From contig JBCNJP010000006.1 in assembly GCA_039602395.1 (NCBI GenBank), positions 42,805,279 through 42,869,278 of the forward strand: a stretch of DNA of 64,000 nucleotides, given 5' to 3'. The position numbers and the translations under genes were made by a program. Shown here one piece after another: positions 9,665 to 22,061 of this stretch (position 1 is the first letter of the stretch; every line of letters starts with the position of its first letter). Below the pieces are notes generated by a model. That model was not told the origin of the DNA. It saw only the letters and a list, made by a program, of their open reading frames with translations, and did not search any database. This DNA comes from Deinandra increscens subsp. villosa (Eukaryota > Streptophyta > Magnoliopsida > Asterales > Asteraceae).

Positions 9665-11966
9665 TATTGTATTTATCGATGATATTTTGGTATATTCGCG
9701 GAGTGAGGAGGAGCATGTCCAACACTTGCGTGAGGTGTTGGAAACTTTGAGGCGGGAGAAATTATATGCAAAGTTCTCAAAATGTGCCTTCTGGTTACGG
9801 GAGGTACAATTTTTGGGGCATGTGGTGAATGCTCAAGGGGTATTGGTAGACCCTGCCAAGGTTGAAGCAGTAGCAGGATGGAAGACACCTAAGAACCCGA
9901 CTGAAATCCGGAGTTTCTTAGGCTTGGCGGGCTACTATAGGAGATTTATTGAAGACTTCTCCAAAATAGCCGTGCCATTGACCCGACTCACGAGGAAAGA
10001 TGTGAAATTTGAATGGGGTGAAAAGCAGGAAGAGTCCTTCCGGACCCTAAAAGAAAAGCTAACTCATGCTCCCGTGTTGGCTTTACTCGATGGGACGGAG
10101 GATATAGTGATATACTCAGATGCGTCATACCTCGGCTTGGGGTGTGTACTTATGCAGCGGGGTAGAGTGATAGCCTATGGATCGAGACAGTTAAAGAGTA
10201 GTGAAGTTAACTATCCAACCCATGATCTTGAGCTGGCAGCGGTGGTGTTCGCCCTAAAAATATGGCGGCATTATTTATATGGCATTCCGTGCACCATCTA
10301 TACTGATCACAAAAGCTTGAAATATTTGTTTGATCAGAAGGAGTTAAACATGAGGCAACGAAGGTGGTTGGAACTAATCAAAGACTATGATTATGAGATT
10401 CATTACCATCCGGGCAAGGCCAATGTGGTGGCGGATTCCTTAAGCAGAAAAGGAGACTATGCTCCTATTAAGGTGAAATCGATGAAGCTGATTATAACCT
10501 CAAGTATTCTTGATTTGATCAAGAAAGCACAAGAGGAAGCGGTGAAAGAAGAAAATTGGAAGAAAGAGCGGATAAAGGGGGCGGTGAAAGACTTGGTCCA
10601 CGAGGACAATGGTCTTAAATATCGATTTGGACGAATATGGATTCCTAACACTTGCGGGGTAAAAGAGTTGCTCCTAGATGAGGCTCATAAGTCTCGGTAT
10701 TCAATCCATCCGGGAGCCACAAAAATGTATCATGATTTAAAACGCGAGTATTGGTGGCCGGGCATGAAGCGGGATATAGTAAAATATGTGGAGAAATGTT
10801 TGACTTGCCTTCAAGTCAAAGCTGAACACCAGAAGCCGTATGGTAAGCTGCAACCACTCGAGATACCGGAGTGGAAATGGGAGCATATCACGATGGATTT
10901 GCTCACAAAGTTGCCAAAAACGAGGAGAAATTGCGATGCTATTTGGGTGATAGTGGATCGACTTACTAAAAGTGCACACTTCTTTCCTATTAGTGAGTCG
11001 TATTCATCTGAAGGAATGGAAAATGTCTATGTGGAGGAGATTGTATCGCGACACGGAGTCCCGGTGTCAATCGTGTCGGATAGAGACACTCGCTTCACTT
11101 CTAAATTTTGGCGGGAATTTCAGGAGTGTATGGGTACTCGGTTACTGTTTAGTACCGCATACCATCCTCAAACCGATGGGCAAAGCGAGAGAACAATCCA
11201 AACACTCGAGGATATGCTGCGAGCGTGTGTGTTGGATTTCGGAGGAAGTTGGGACACTCATTTGCCTTTAGTGGAATTCTCATACAATAATAGCTATCAT
11301 GCTAGTATTGGAATGTCCCCTTATGAGGCACTTTATGGGCGGAAATGTAGAACACCCTTGTGTTGGGGTGAAGTGGGTCAAAGGGAGTTGGCCCATAAAG
11401 AGGTGGTCAAGGCCACCAATGAGAAAATTCAAATCATTAGAGCGCGTTTAAAGGCCACCCAGGATCGACAGAAATCGTATGCAGATAAGAGGCGTAGGGA
11501 TATTGAATTCAAGAAAGGGGATCATGTGTTGTTAAAAGTGACCCTGTGGAAGGGAGTAATTAGATTTCGGAAGAGGGGAAAATTGAGCCCACGATTCATC
11601 GGGCCTTTTAAAGTCCTTGATAAAGTGGGTCAAAATGCTTACCAACTAGAGTTACCAGAAGAATTGAGTGGAATCCATAATACATTCCACGTGGCTAATT
11701 TGAGAAAATGTTTAGCTGATGAGGCTGCCTATGTGCCTTTGGATGACATCGTGATTGATGACAAGCTGAATTATGTAGAAAGGCCGATTGAAATTCTTGA
11801 CCGCAAGACTAAGCGGCTCAGGAATAAAGAAATTGATCAAGTAAAGGTGAGGTGGGAGCATAGGAAGGGATCGGACACCACGTGGGAGTCCGAGGAGGAG
11901 ATGAAGAGATACTACCCCTACTTGTTCCGGTATGTATTTCTTGTTTCGGGGACGAAACCTCTTTAA
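9665..11966 (+). pseudogene. pol: E3 RT C-terminus, RNase H, integrase and chromodomain
   Basis: This frame starts in the RT catalytic block (FIDD, first codons near 9672) and runs uninterrupted to a TAA at 11964-11966. In order: RT thumb (FLGLAGYYRRF); RNase H with its first Asp in YSDASYLG (near 10115), Glu in DLELAAVVFAL and Asp in YTDHKSL; integrase zinc finger of the His-His-Cys-Cys type (HKSRYSIHPG ... CLTC, about 10683-10810); integrase core with Asp in TMDLL, Asp in SDRDTRF and Glu in DGQSERT; GPY/F module (FIGPFKV); and a chromodomain-like end (VKVRWEHRKGSDTTWE). All catalytic residues I looked for are present. The only fault is the upstream frameshift. Confidence 0.88.
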
Positions 11967-11978
11967 AGGGGGTGGAGT
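11965..11978 (+). other. E3 polypurine tract
   Basis: AAAGGGGGTGGAGT lies immediately upstream of the 3' LTR and would prime plus-strand DNA synthesis. It overlaps the pol stop codon. Confidence 0.85.
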
Positions 11979-13940
11979 TGTAACATCCCGGTTTCGTAAT
12001 GACTTGAGATAATATTATTTAATTTGCGTTTTATTTGAGTTCGGTGAAATAAGCGGAGTAAGAAGGTTACCCGGGTTAGTTAACGGGGATTTTCTAGTAA
12101 AAAAAAGTTAACCTTATTAATAGATGAGAAAAATAAAGAAAGTTAGAGGGTTAATTGTGTAATTAAGGGTTTTGGCTAAATCTTTATAGAATAGATAACT
12201 AGAGGGGCCATAGTTGTAAATGAGGGAAATAAAACAAGTCTGGGTCTTCCCCAGACTTGAAGATTGCGACCAGGAGAGGGGGGGGGGGGAGAGGAGACCA
12301 CGCCATCTTCTTCCCTAAATCACCCAAATTGAGTGCTTGGAGCAGGGATTCTTAAGGGGGGGGGACCAAATTCGTGTATAGGAAACCTTCTACACCTTGA
12401 TTTCATCCTTGGATTCTTGTGTTCTTGACCAAGTAAGTGTTTCCATGATAGGGTGATTTCATGGGTTTCATCTAGATGTTAAATTGAGGTGGTAATCTGA
12501 GTTATTATGTGTTAGTGAGTCTAGATGAAGCATAATCTTGCCCTGCATGACTGATTTTGTGTGTAATTAGTAGAAATTGTGGTGGGTTTAAGCCCCACCT
12601 CATAGAACTCGAAATTTATGGTTAATGGGTGATTTGGGTTGGTTAGTTGAGCTCCATGTATGCAAGTAGACTCGTTATGAGCAATTGATTTAGTATAAAA
12701 GCTGAATTTTTATGTTATGTAGTGATTTATGGTGGAATGAAAGCATGTAAGCTTCTAAAATTTGTAGAACATTATGTATGCATATAAGGTGTTTGATGAA
12801 ATGCTTGAATGAAGTTGATTATGTCTATGAGCTGAATTTTTATGAATTAAGTAGTGATGGAGTGTAGAATGTATGCATGATGAATGTGGAATTGAGGAAT
12901 TTAATCAATGATTTGGTTATAGGTGAAGCTAGTGGATGTGCAAATCATCATCGTGAAGGCAAGGCTAAATCCTAAAGGTAACACGCAGTAGCTAGTGGTT
13001 AGTATTAGATAGTTGGTTATAATTTGATATTCAAGCGGAAGTTGGATGACTTATATGTGTTGAGGGCATTGGGTAATCAAATTGGGAAGTTGGTTATGTA
13101 ATATGACTAACTAGGATTGCGGTATATGACCCAATTTGGGTTAAGCTGGATGTTAGGGCAAGACGAGGAACCATGAGAGTTTTAGACCTCGGATTGCCCC
13201 AACATGGAATTCAAGCGGATTAATACCTTGTGCGTGTGCTAAGGGAAACTAAAATGAAGGAAATTCTGATTGAAAGTCTAATCATAAGTTGGTTTTGTGA
13301 TGGGTGTGTTAGCGGGTCAAACGGGTTGAGTTTTTGGTAATTAGATTCTCAATCATTTAATACATAGATTAGAATGTGAAAACAAGTGTTGTGAGGGTCT
13401 TTCCTAAATAAAGATGTGGTCTTGAAGAAATAGGAATGAATGGAAAATTTTTCATAAAACTTGAAGTTAAGTATGAAAATTAATCAGGACCACTGTATCA
13501 TACAGTGGAACTGGGAGTATGATACAGTGACCAGATTGGAGTTACGGTGTAATGATTCTGTGATACGGTGGATCATACGGTGAAAGATGGAATTTTTCTT
13601 ATGTTCCAAACGATTGGGTTGGCGGGTCAAGATAGGTTGATTGCTATTGTGTGCCACTAATACTAACGTGTTACTAGTGTTCTTGGCAGGTAAACTATTG
13701 TAGACGGGTCGGGATCGAACCGAAGATCTTAGGAACCGAACATCACATCTTTTGGGACCTAGATGCACATGTTTGTTAATGTGAATGTTATGTAGTATTC
13801 TTATGAAGTTAATGGTGCCAAACACCCGATTTCGTAAATGTGACATGGTAATGGATGAAAGTTCTATATATGTAATGAAATTTCCAAACTCTGATATTAA
13901 AACGAGGTTAATACGCATGAATTGGGATTGGGGCCTTACA
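11979..13940 (+). repeat. E3 3' LTR (1962 bp)
   Basis: Begins TGTAACATCCCGG and ends GGGGCCTTACA, followed by the target duplication gtaac. More than 99% identical by eye to the 5' LTR. Confidence 0.95.
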
Positions 13941-14724
13941 GTAACACAATCACCTAATTGATTATGTTATATAAATGCACTAAGTTCTGTGCATATGACC
14001 ATGATGGTCATGAATAGATATATACGTTAAACACCTTAAAAGTCCAAGACTACAACTGGCTTGTACTCATATGTGTTAAAATCCTACTAAGCACCCGTTG
14101 CTTACATATTAAGGTTTTGGTTTCAAGTTTGAAAGCCAATAAACACATGACTTATGACATGCCAATAGCCGCCATTCATACCTTATACCTACGAATCATT
14201 TGCTCACCAATCAACTTGCGACTCAAATTGGTTCCAAGAAGAGTCTTGCGGGAGACCAAGTTTGAGTTGTGCACGTCTTTTTTCTGATGTATGGACATCT
14301 GAATTCCTTATTAAAGAAACTTGGTTTCTATAAGAATTACCGGACAGTGCACTGTGACTCTTGTAATTATTCAAGACTCATTAGACAAACATCTTTTCAC
14401 AACAAGTAGTTGTTGCTAAAATGAAAACATGTTAGCATCCTGTATGACTAATAATTCCAAATGGAACTAGATGTGGATTTTACTTGTCTAAAATCTTCCA
14501 TTATGGGTTGGTCATTGGATTGAGTTCACAATCCTAAATCAGACTCGATATTCTGATAGAATAATCATCAGGGCGTTTGGCACGCAAGTCTTTTCAAACA
14601 CAAGATGATTGTATCTTGAATACCATCAAACTCTGGCAGTTTGATAGCATCTTGCTATCTCATGTATGTTACATGACAATTGGATATTGGTCAATTAGAT
14701 TCATACTGTGTTTATGAAACTAAA
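13941..14724 (+). other. E2 internal non-coding segment 2
   Basis: About 780 bases of E2 between E3 and E4. There are stops in all frames and no pol motif that I can recognise. The last five bases, ctaaa (14720-14724), are the target site duplicated by E4. Confidence 0.6.
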
Positions 14725-14981
14725 TGTGACATCCGAGAATTTCAAGGTTTACTTCCGTTAGACAATTCCGTTAGTTACGTTATAAGTGTTAACTTAGTAA
14801 CTAATACGTCCACGTCCTTTGGTTGATCACCGAACCCGTCCATATGTGTTATGTGTTTAACTATTTATTGTCATTATGTGCAATGTGATTTAAATACATG
14901 ATTTAGTATTGTGAATAGCATGACAATTTATGAATCGTGTTTATCTTGCTTAGAATGTGAAATTGACCACTTTTGGTAACC

Positions 14982-15908
14982 AGCGAAACTACCGGGCGAA
15001 ACTATAGTGTCGCCCGGCAGTCTATTGGCTCACTCGTGATTAGAGCTAGTTTCGCCTGGCCAGCGAAACTGCCAGCGAAACTAGGCCCTGATATAAAATA
15101 TCTTAATAAACCCTAGTTTCTCCATTTGCCTCCTTTACACAAAAACACACACACACTCCATCTTTCTCCTGGAAATCTGGTCAGTCGAGATTCACACCGA
15201 GCCATCGAGATCTCAGCCCCGAACCATCATCCATCAAGCTTGGAGATCGAACCGTGAGTCCCAAAACCACCATTTTTATGTTTTCTATGTGTTTTCTTAA
15301 AAAGCATGCTTAGATCTTCATAGAATCACTTGATCTTCTGATATGTCGTTTAGGAATGATAGATCTACAATAAAGTCAGTAACTTTACGTGTGAAATCCA
15401 TCCATGATGAAGATTTATGCCATTTTAGTCATTTTAGGGTTTTAAATGTATTTTGGTGATTTGATGATGAAAATACATGAATAAGGTGTCTAAACTGCTT
15501 CTATGATGTTGGTAATTGACTATGCATGCTATATACTGAATTACATGAAGAATGGGGACTGTTAGATTGATTTTTAGGCTGATCCGTAAGTTTTTCGCGA
15601 CTAGCGAAACTACCATGTTCTTTGGGCGAAACTATCCAGCGAAACTATGTATATCTCCTTCCAGCGACACTATACAGCGAAACTATAGTGTCGCCGGGTA
15701 AACCGACCAGACCAGCTCGAGCGAATCTACCGAGCGAAATTCCCTGAACGAAAGTTCAAACCAGTTTCGGGCGAAACTAGGCTAGCGAAACTGTGCCAAC
15801 AGTTTCGAGCGAAACTAGCCTAGCGAAACTGTGTCATCGGGTACTGCCTAGCGAAAGTGCTGCCCGTGCACACAGCGAAACTGCCTAGCGAAACTGCTAG
15901 CGAAACTG
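14982..15908 (+). repeat. E4 LTR1: array of the word AGCGAAACT
   Basis: I count about fifteen exact GCGAAACT cores, in two groups (14982-15083 and 15591-15908), plus near variants (gcgacact, gcgaaatt, gcgaaagt) and inverted copies (agtttcgc, agtttcgagcg). The second group has a 14-base phase in places (CTAGCGAAACTGCC). The first group is upstream of the TATA box and the second lies downstream in the transcribed part. Equivalent arrays are at 22336-23261 (LTR2) and 29697-30636 (LTR3). LTR3 has one extra 14-base unit. Confidence 0.92.
15092..15100 (+). promoter_or_regulatory. TATA box in E4 LTR1
   Basis: TATAAAATA is followed about 50 bases on by a pyrimidine/ACAC-rich stretch suited to a transcription start. 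Identical boxes are at 22446-22454 and 29817-29825 in the other two LTRs. Confidence 0.6.
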
Positions 15909-16304
15909 AGACCAGAATCCAAACTTGTGCAAATTTGCTTGAATGTTATGCCATGACTCACATGATTATGCTATGATGAAACATGCTATGATTTCTGTAA
16001 TATGTGAACCCTTGTTTATGATCAACCATCGGTGTCGTGTGTCGTTATGTCGTGTCGTAGTTCCAACGTGCTATGTTATGGGCCATAGTGACGTTAAGTA
16101 AAGATTAGACATAAAACTAATACTTAAGACCTAAACGTGTTCATAGGTTTTCGATAAGCAAACAATACTTGGATTATATAGCAAGTGTAGCAGTGCAACC
16201 CAAGGTGAGTGTCACTAACCCATTTACCGTGAACCCGTTTGGGTCACGCTGAATAACTTAATGAGGAACGATGCTGACAACCTTATGAGAGCTATGCACC
16301 TCTC

Positions 16305-16390
16305 TGATGAACTTGAATTCGGGAGTGCTTGGCACCCACTTGATGAACTTGAATTCGGGAGTGCTTGGCACCCACTTGATGAACTTGAAG
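16305..16390 (+). repeat. 36-bp tandem repeat inside E4 LTR1
   Basis: Two exact 36-base units (16305-16340, 16341-16376) starting TGATGAACTTGAATTC are followed by a 12-base partial third unit. The same structure is in LTR2 near 23660 and in LTR3 near 31035, so it predates the dimer. Confidence 0.9.
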
Positions 16391-17307
16391 TGTTTTATGG
16401 GAAGCACTTGTGAAATACTTAAACAACTAATTTTAAAACGAAACTGAAAAATGTTTTTCGGGATTCATAAGAACCCCAAAGTAAACCGTTTTAATATGAC
16501 TAGTGTAGGTTAAAGTCTAAACCACATGATATCACATGATTTCTAAGGATGCCTTGAAACTTAAAAGTCCTCAACTTAATTGTACCATTAATTGTAAAGC
16601 GAGGGGATGTTGGGTAGATCTACTGGAGTTTGACAAACTCCGCCCCGTGGCACGGGGAGTGCACGGAGGTACAATATCAGCCTATTTGACCGTGATCCCG
16701 GGAGGACACGGGGGAGGCAAAACCGCGATGACGTAGGTCCGCAAAACAGAATGGCACGGCCTCTACCATATTGGTCAGCTTTGGTACAAACTTCCTTAGT
16801 GCATGGAACAACGGATTAGCTACCCGCGATATCGGTTGACCGCTTTAACTTTACTTAACTAGTGCATATTAGGTAATACATCACTTGGCAATGTTTATAA
16901 AACTAATACTTATTACATGTTGATGAATACGATTATGAGACCGGGCCAATGCATGTCATGCCCACCGTGAACTCACCAACCGTTAGGTTGACACTTGCGT
17001 GGTTTAAACTTTTGCAGATTGCTAAGGAGTATCCGCTGGAGGTTGGCATGGCACTTGAAGATTTCTTATTTTAAACTCAAACTTGGAATTTTATAACAAT
17101 TCACGTTTTGTAATTTAAGCACGTGGTTAGTGCTAAGATACTTATGTTTATTTTCCGCTGCGTACTTTTAAAAACTGTTTTGATTATGAACATGTGGACT
17201 TTACTCTGATTCGTTTAGTATTTGTAACTAATGGTTGTGGTCCTGGTTTGCTCGCACCCCTTAACGGTATAAACTCCGTTAGTGGTTGATTTGGGGGTGT
17301 GACAGAT

Positions 17308-17320
17308 TGGTATCAGAGCC
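17308..17320 (+). other. E4 primer-binding site, copy A
   Basis: TGGTATCAGAGCC lies three bases after LTR1. The second copy is at 24661-24673 after the middle LTR, so both internal units keep a primer site. Confidence 0.92.
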
Positions 17321-17856
17321 ATAAGTTGCAGAGAACTGGAATCATTTTCTAAAAACGATTTGGAAACTGCAACTTGAAAACCTTAGTTACAAACGAACAA
17401 ACAAAATTCCCAAAACCAAAATGATCACGTGCCAACCTGGGATACTCGCTCTGCTGTGTAAGTAAAAGCTTAGTACGTATGTATATATATATATAGATAT
17501 AAATATATATATAGACCGTGTCTAGGAAGTCTAACGGAAAACCTTAGGAAAAATTTTCACACACGAATACGAAACGCGAACAAGCACACTATACGGGGGA
17601 AAGCGACAACGAACGATGCTGCACGCTACGTCCTGATTTCTACTACGATGACTACGCCGACGGTGACTTTTATGGGAAAGCCGACTTTCGACGATAGCTA
17701 TTTGCGACTTACGACGATCCCCGACGACGCCTCGATTTTGCACGAAAATTTTTCTGGACTAATAGAGGGATAACGGGAAATTGCTAATATACATATTATG
17801 GGATGTGTATAGAATATAACTATGATTGAACACTGGCTACTTTAACTGTCCAGAAA
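17321..17856 (+). other. E4 leader, copy A
   Basis: Untranslated leader with an AT microsatellite (about 17480-17514, ATATAT with TAAATA interruptions) and no supported gene. Copy B (24674-25217) differs mainly around 17572-17590, where the two copies differ by a few bases of length, and at scattered single bases. Confidence 0.7.
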
Positions 17857-18984
17857 ATGTCGGGAGGAGATGGAAGGAACAACATTACCCTAACACCTGC
17901 AGAACTACAAGCAATGATAAACGCACACGTACAAGCCGCAGTGGCAGCCGTCCATGCTACAATCGCCGCGCAGCAAGCCATCCATTTGGCTCATCAGCTT
18001 ACTAAACAGGTGAATGAGGGAGGTACACTTCCTGCAAGAGCCTCTGAGAAGATTGCCTTAAGTAACAAGAGAAAGGCTGATGAAGAAACTCCTGGAAACT
18101 CAATGAACAATCGGAGTGTTGGAAACAAAAGGCCTGGGAACAGCGGTGGTAACAACCGCCAAGGTGGGAATGGAAACTACAAGGGCAAACTGCCCAGGTG
18201 CAACAAGTGTGGGAAGCATCACACCGGTATCTGCAGAATGAGTTTGAACTGCGAGAGATGTGGCAAGAAAGGCCATGAGGCAAAAGACTGTTGGACGATG
18301 TTACCTAAGCCACAAAACCTCCCAAGGCGAAACAACAGCAACAACCGTAACAACAACAATGAAGCTCCCAGAGGAAATGGTAATGGGAACTGCTATGAAT
18401 GTGGTGTTCCAGGCCACATGAAGAGGGACCGCCCACAGTTGAGAGAACAGGGAGACGATAACAGGAACGGTAATCGGAGAAATGGCAACGGAAATGGAAA
18501 CGACAGAGGAAGAGCTTTCGTCATGGGTCAAGAAGAAGCTCGCAACGACGCCGACGTGATTAACGGTAAATTCATCCTTAATGGTTTCTTTGCTACTGTA
18601 TTGTTTGATTCTGGTGCTGAAAGAAGTTTTATATCCACTAAATTTGCTAAGTTGATTAATGCTAAACCGATTGCCTTAGACGCTAAGTATGTGGTAGGGC
18701 TAGCAAATGGTAAACTTCATGATACAACTCAGACAGTTAAGGACTGTAAGTTAGAACTAGCTGGCCATACGTTAGGAATCGATCTTATGCCTTTCCCGAT
18801 TGGTAGTTTTGATGTTATAGTAGGAATGGATTGGTTATCTGAAAACCGCGCTGAAATTTTATGTCAAGAGAAAGTGGTTCGTATTCCACTCAAGGACGGT
18901 GAAGTGCTAACAGTTCAAGGTGAGAAAAGTGGAACAGTAACCGGTATTATCTCGTTTCCTCAAAGCTCAAAAGTGCCTTCGTAA
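17857..18984 (+). pseudogene. gag: E4 copy A: core-deleted Gag plus protease
   Basis: ATG frame starting Met-Ser-Gly-Gly-Asp-Gly. An N-terminal helix (about residues 10-45, rich in Ala and His) leads straight into a linker and basic Asn/Gly-rich region. The capsid-like core (the Trp-Trp region seen in E3 Gag at residues 80-190) is missing, and I infer an internal deletion. Three knuckles follow: CNKCGKHHTGIC (short variant), the canonical CERCGKKGHEAKDC, and a third, CYECGVPGHMKRDR, whose final Cys is Arg. The Asn-rich spacer precedes a protease with Asp-Ser-Gly-Ala instead of Asp-Thr-Gly, then VIVGMDWLS. An extra G at 18954, absent from copy B, shifts the frame, and the product ends 30 bases later. 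Confidence 0.85.
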
Positions 18985-21550
18985 AGGTCACTTCGCGATT
19001 CTTGCAAACGTCACCGATTCGACACTTCCCGAGCGTAGAATCGATGACTACCCGATAGTCCGCGACTTCCAAGATGTATTTCCTGAAGATCTGCCTGGTT
19101 TGCCTCCATTTCGACAAGTAGAGTTTGGAATCGACTTAGTTCCTGGAGCGTCTCCGATTGCACGCGCACCTTATCGTTTGGCAGTAAGTGAACTCAACGA
19201 ACTCTCCGCACAACTTCAAGAGTTACTTGACAAAGGGTTTATTCGTCCAAGTTCGTCTCCATGGGGAGCACCAGTATTATTTGTTAAGAAGAAGGATGGA
19301 ACGTTCCGAATGAGTATTGACTACCGAGAACTTAACAAGGTTACGATCAAGAATCGATATCCACTTCCTCGAATCGACGATCTCTTCGATCAGCTACAAG
19401 GTTCGAGCTACTTCTCAAAGATTGATCTACGGTCTGGATATCACCAACTTCGCGTTCGAGATGAGGATGTCCCCAAGACTGCTTTCAGAACTCGGTATGG
19501 TCATTATGAGTTTCTAGTTATGCCATTTGGGCTAACTAATGCACCTGCTGTGTTTATGGATCTGATGAATCGAGTGTGCAAGCCGTACCTCGATAAGTTT
19601 GTGATAGTTTTCATTGATGATATTTTGATCTACTCAAAGACGAAGGAAGAACACGAGGAGCACCTACGACTTATTTTGGAACTACTTCGCAAGGAACAGC
19701 TTTACGCTAAGTTTTCGGAGTGCGATTTTTGGATTCGCGAAGTCCAGTTTCTTGGACACATTGTCAACCAGGAAGGAATTCATGTCGACCCGGCTAAAGT
19801 GGAAGCTATCAAGAATTGGTCTACTCCGAGAGCGCCGACCGAAATCCGACAATTTTTGGGACTTGCCGGATATTACCGAAGATTCATTAAGGGTTTCTCG
19901 CAATTGGCTCAACCCTTAACAGCTTTAACGCACAAAGGAGTGCAATATAGATGGGGTGAAAAAGAAGAACGCGCGTTTCAAACTCTTAAAGATATGTTAT
20001 GTTCAGCTCCGATTCTTGCGTTGCCCGATGGGGTTGACGACTTTGTAGTTTACTGCGATGCGTCCATCCAAGGACTCGGTTGTGTGTTGATGCAACGAGA
20101 CAAAGTGATTGCCTACGGGTCCAGGCAACTGAAGGATACTGAGAAGAATTATACAACGCATGAATTAGAATTGGGAGCCGTTGTATTTGCACTTAAGATT
20201 TGGAGACATTACCTCTACGGAACAAAGTGCACGATATTTACCGACCACAAAAGCCTACAGCACATCTTTGAACAGAAGGATCTCAATATGCGACAACGAC
20301 GGTGGGTCGAGTTACTAAATGATTATGACTTAACAATTAAGTATCACCCGGGAAAAGCCAATGTTGTGGCTGATGCATTAAGACGGAAGGAGTATGAAAA
20401 GCCTCGACGAGTGCGAGCGCTGCAACTTACCATTCACACGGGATTGCCGGATCGGATCCGCGATGCCCAACAAGAAGCTTTAAAAGAAGAAAACTTCGCA
20501 GCTGAAGCACTGCGAGGGGTAGATGGAAACTCTGAAGTTAAGTCCGACGGACTCAGGTATTATAATGATAGAATTTGGGTTCCTTTACTTGGAAATCTTC
20601 GTGAGCTCGTGATGGACGAGGCTCACAAATCAAGGTATTCGGTGCACCCTGGATCGGATAAAATGTACCAAGATTTGAAGAACTTGTATTGGTGGCCGAA
20701 TATGAAAGCCGACATCGCGCGATATGTGGCTAAGTGTTTAACGTGCTCAAGAGTCAAGATCGAGTACCAAAAGCCTTCTGGATTGTTGCAACAACCAAAG
20801 ATCCCAGAATGGAAATGGGAGGATATCTCCATGGATTTTGTAACGGGATTACCTCATCGATCGAATCGACCGGATGCGATTTGGGTTATCATTGATCGAC
20901 TAACCAAATCTGCACACTTTATCCCGATGAGAGAAAGTGACAATATGGACAAGTTAACTAAGCTGTACATTGACCGAATTGTGGCACGTCATGGAGTGCC
21001 TAAGACTATTATCTCCGACAGAGATCCTCGATTTACTTCCCGATTGTGGCAATCTATGCAAGAAGCACTGGGAACCAGACTGGATATGAGTACAGCCTAT
21101 CACCCGCAGACCGACGGTCAGACGGAACGAACTATTCAGACTCTAGAAGACATGCTCCGAGCTTGCGTTCTCGACTTTGGTAAAGACTGGGAGGCTCACC
21201 TTCCGTTGGTGGAGTTCTCCTACAACAACAGTTATCATTCAAGTATCGGTGCTGCACCTTTTGAAGCCCTTTATGGCAGAAAATGTAGATCGCCCGTGTG
21301 TTGGGCCGAAACGGGTGAGAAAGGACTCACCGGACCGGAAATCATTCATGAAACAACGGAACGAATCATTCAAATCAGAAAGCGGATAGCCGCAGCACGT
21401 GACAGACAAAAGAGCTATGCCGACAAACGCCGTAAACCTTTGAAGTTCGAGGTAGGCGACAAGGTGCTATTGAAGGTATCTCCCTGGAAAGGTGTGATAC
21501 GCTTCGGAAAGCGTGGAAAGTTGAATCCTCGCTATATTCGGTCCTTTTGA
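18955..21550 (+). pseudogene. pol: E4 copy A: reverse transcriptase, RNase H, integrase
   Basis: This frame opens right after the copy A frameshift; the first ATG is at 19100. It carries RT motifs (SIDYRELN, FSKIDLRSGYHQL, MPFGLTNAP, FIDDILIYS), RNase H (YCDASIQG, HELELGAVVFAL, FTDHKSL), the integrase zinc finger (HKSRYSVHPG ... CLTC) and an integrase core with Asp in SMDFV, Asp in SDRDPRF and Glu in DGQTERT. The usual Ser after the RNase H is Arg (DALRRKE), as in copy B. The frame ends TTTTGA at 21550 because of a one-base frameshift near 21537-21541 that copy B shares. All catalytic residues inspected are present. Confidence 0.88.
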
Positions 21551-21572
21551 AATCATCGGGGAAGTAGGCCCG

Positions 21573-21902
21573 GTGGCCTACCGATTACAACTCCCTGCAG
21601 AACTCGATGGAGTTCACAACGTGTTTCACGTCTCGAACTTAAAGAAATGTCTGGCTGAAGACACTGAAGTAATTCCTTTGGAGGAATTGGAAATTGATGA
21701 ACATCTGAGATTTATCGAGCAACCGGTAGAAATCATGGGACGCGAGGAGAAAGCCCTCAAACGTAGCAAGATTCCGATCGTCAAGGTTCGATGGAACTCA
21801 AAGCGTGGACCTGAATATACTTGGGAACGAGAGGATCAAATGAAGAAAAAGTATCCTCACTTGTTCGAGCAAACGTCCACGGAAACTCAAGGTATGATTT
21901 AA
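21573..21902 (+). pseudogene. E4 copy A: integrase C-terminus and chromodomain
   Basis: This is the remainder of the polyprotein in the next frame after the shared frameshift. It contains the end of the GPY/F module (MAYRLQLPAEL, VFHVSNLKKCL) and a chromodomain-like segment (VKVRWNSKRGPEYTWE). In chromoviruses such a domain directs integration towards heterochromatin. Detached here, it is unlikely to be made as part of integrase. Confidence 0.8.
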
Positions 21903-22061
21903 TTTTGGGGACCAAAATTCCTTTAACAGGAGGAGGATGTGGCAACCCTAAAACTTTTGCTTTCTTTCCCCAGCAACGGCCGCAACAACGACAGCTGATG
22001 CTGCGAACGCTACAACACAAGAATAATTTTCGGGACGAAAATTCCAATTACAAGGGGATGA
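21903..22061 (+). other. E4 copy A 3' untranslated stretch and polypurine tract
   Basis: A short non-coding stretch ending ACAAGGGGATGA (about 22050-22061), next to the middle LTR. The same tract precedes LTR3 at 29411-29422. This is the likely plus-strand primer. Confidence 0.7.

Larger units (their letters stand above)
5274..13940 (+). mobile_element. E3: nearly intact Tekay-like Ty3-gypsy chromovirus
   Basis: A full-length 8.67-kb element with 1.96-kb LTRs, flanked by the perfect 5-bp duplication gtaac (5269-5273 and 13941-13945). It has an initiator-Met primer site, a gag-protease-reverse transcriptase-RNase H-integrase-chromodomain coding region in Gypsy order, and a purine-rich tract. 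The C-terminal chromodomain-like module and long LTRs point to the Tekay/Del chromoviruses. The LTRs differ at roughly 15 substitutions by eye (under 1%), so the insertion is recent. Only one in-frame stop and one frameshift break the polyprotein. Confidence 0.93.
14725..17304 (+). repeat. E4 LTR1 (2580 bp)
   Basis: Begins TGTGACATCCGAG and ends GGGGGTGTGACA. Compared with LTR2 and LTR3 it lacks 17 bp after 14807, where a direct AATAC repeat flanks the loss. It has unique bases at 15041, 15622, 15635 and 15844, and none that I can find from 15845 to the end. It carries the AGCGAAACT word array, a TATA box and a 36-bp tandem duplication (16305-16376). Confidence 0.94.

Noticed and set aside
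13484..13918. 144-codon minus-strand open frame present in both E3 LTRs
   Set aside because: Its presence in both LTRs is due to LTR duplication. It is antisense to U5 and covers the repeated ATACGGTG words, with no domain.
14982..15908. CRISPR-like or satellite array from repeated AGCGAAACT
   Set aside because: The word is short, irregularly spaced and partly inverted, the spacers are not of constant length, and the genome is a plant.
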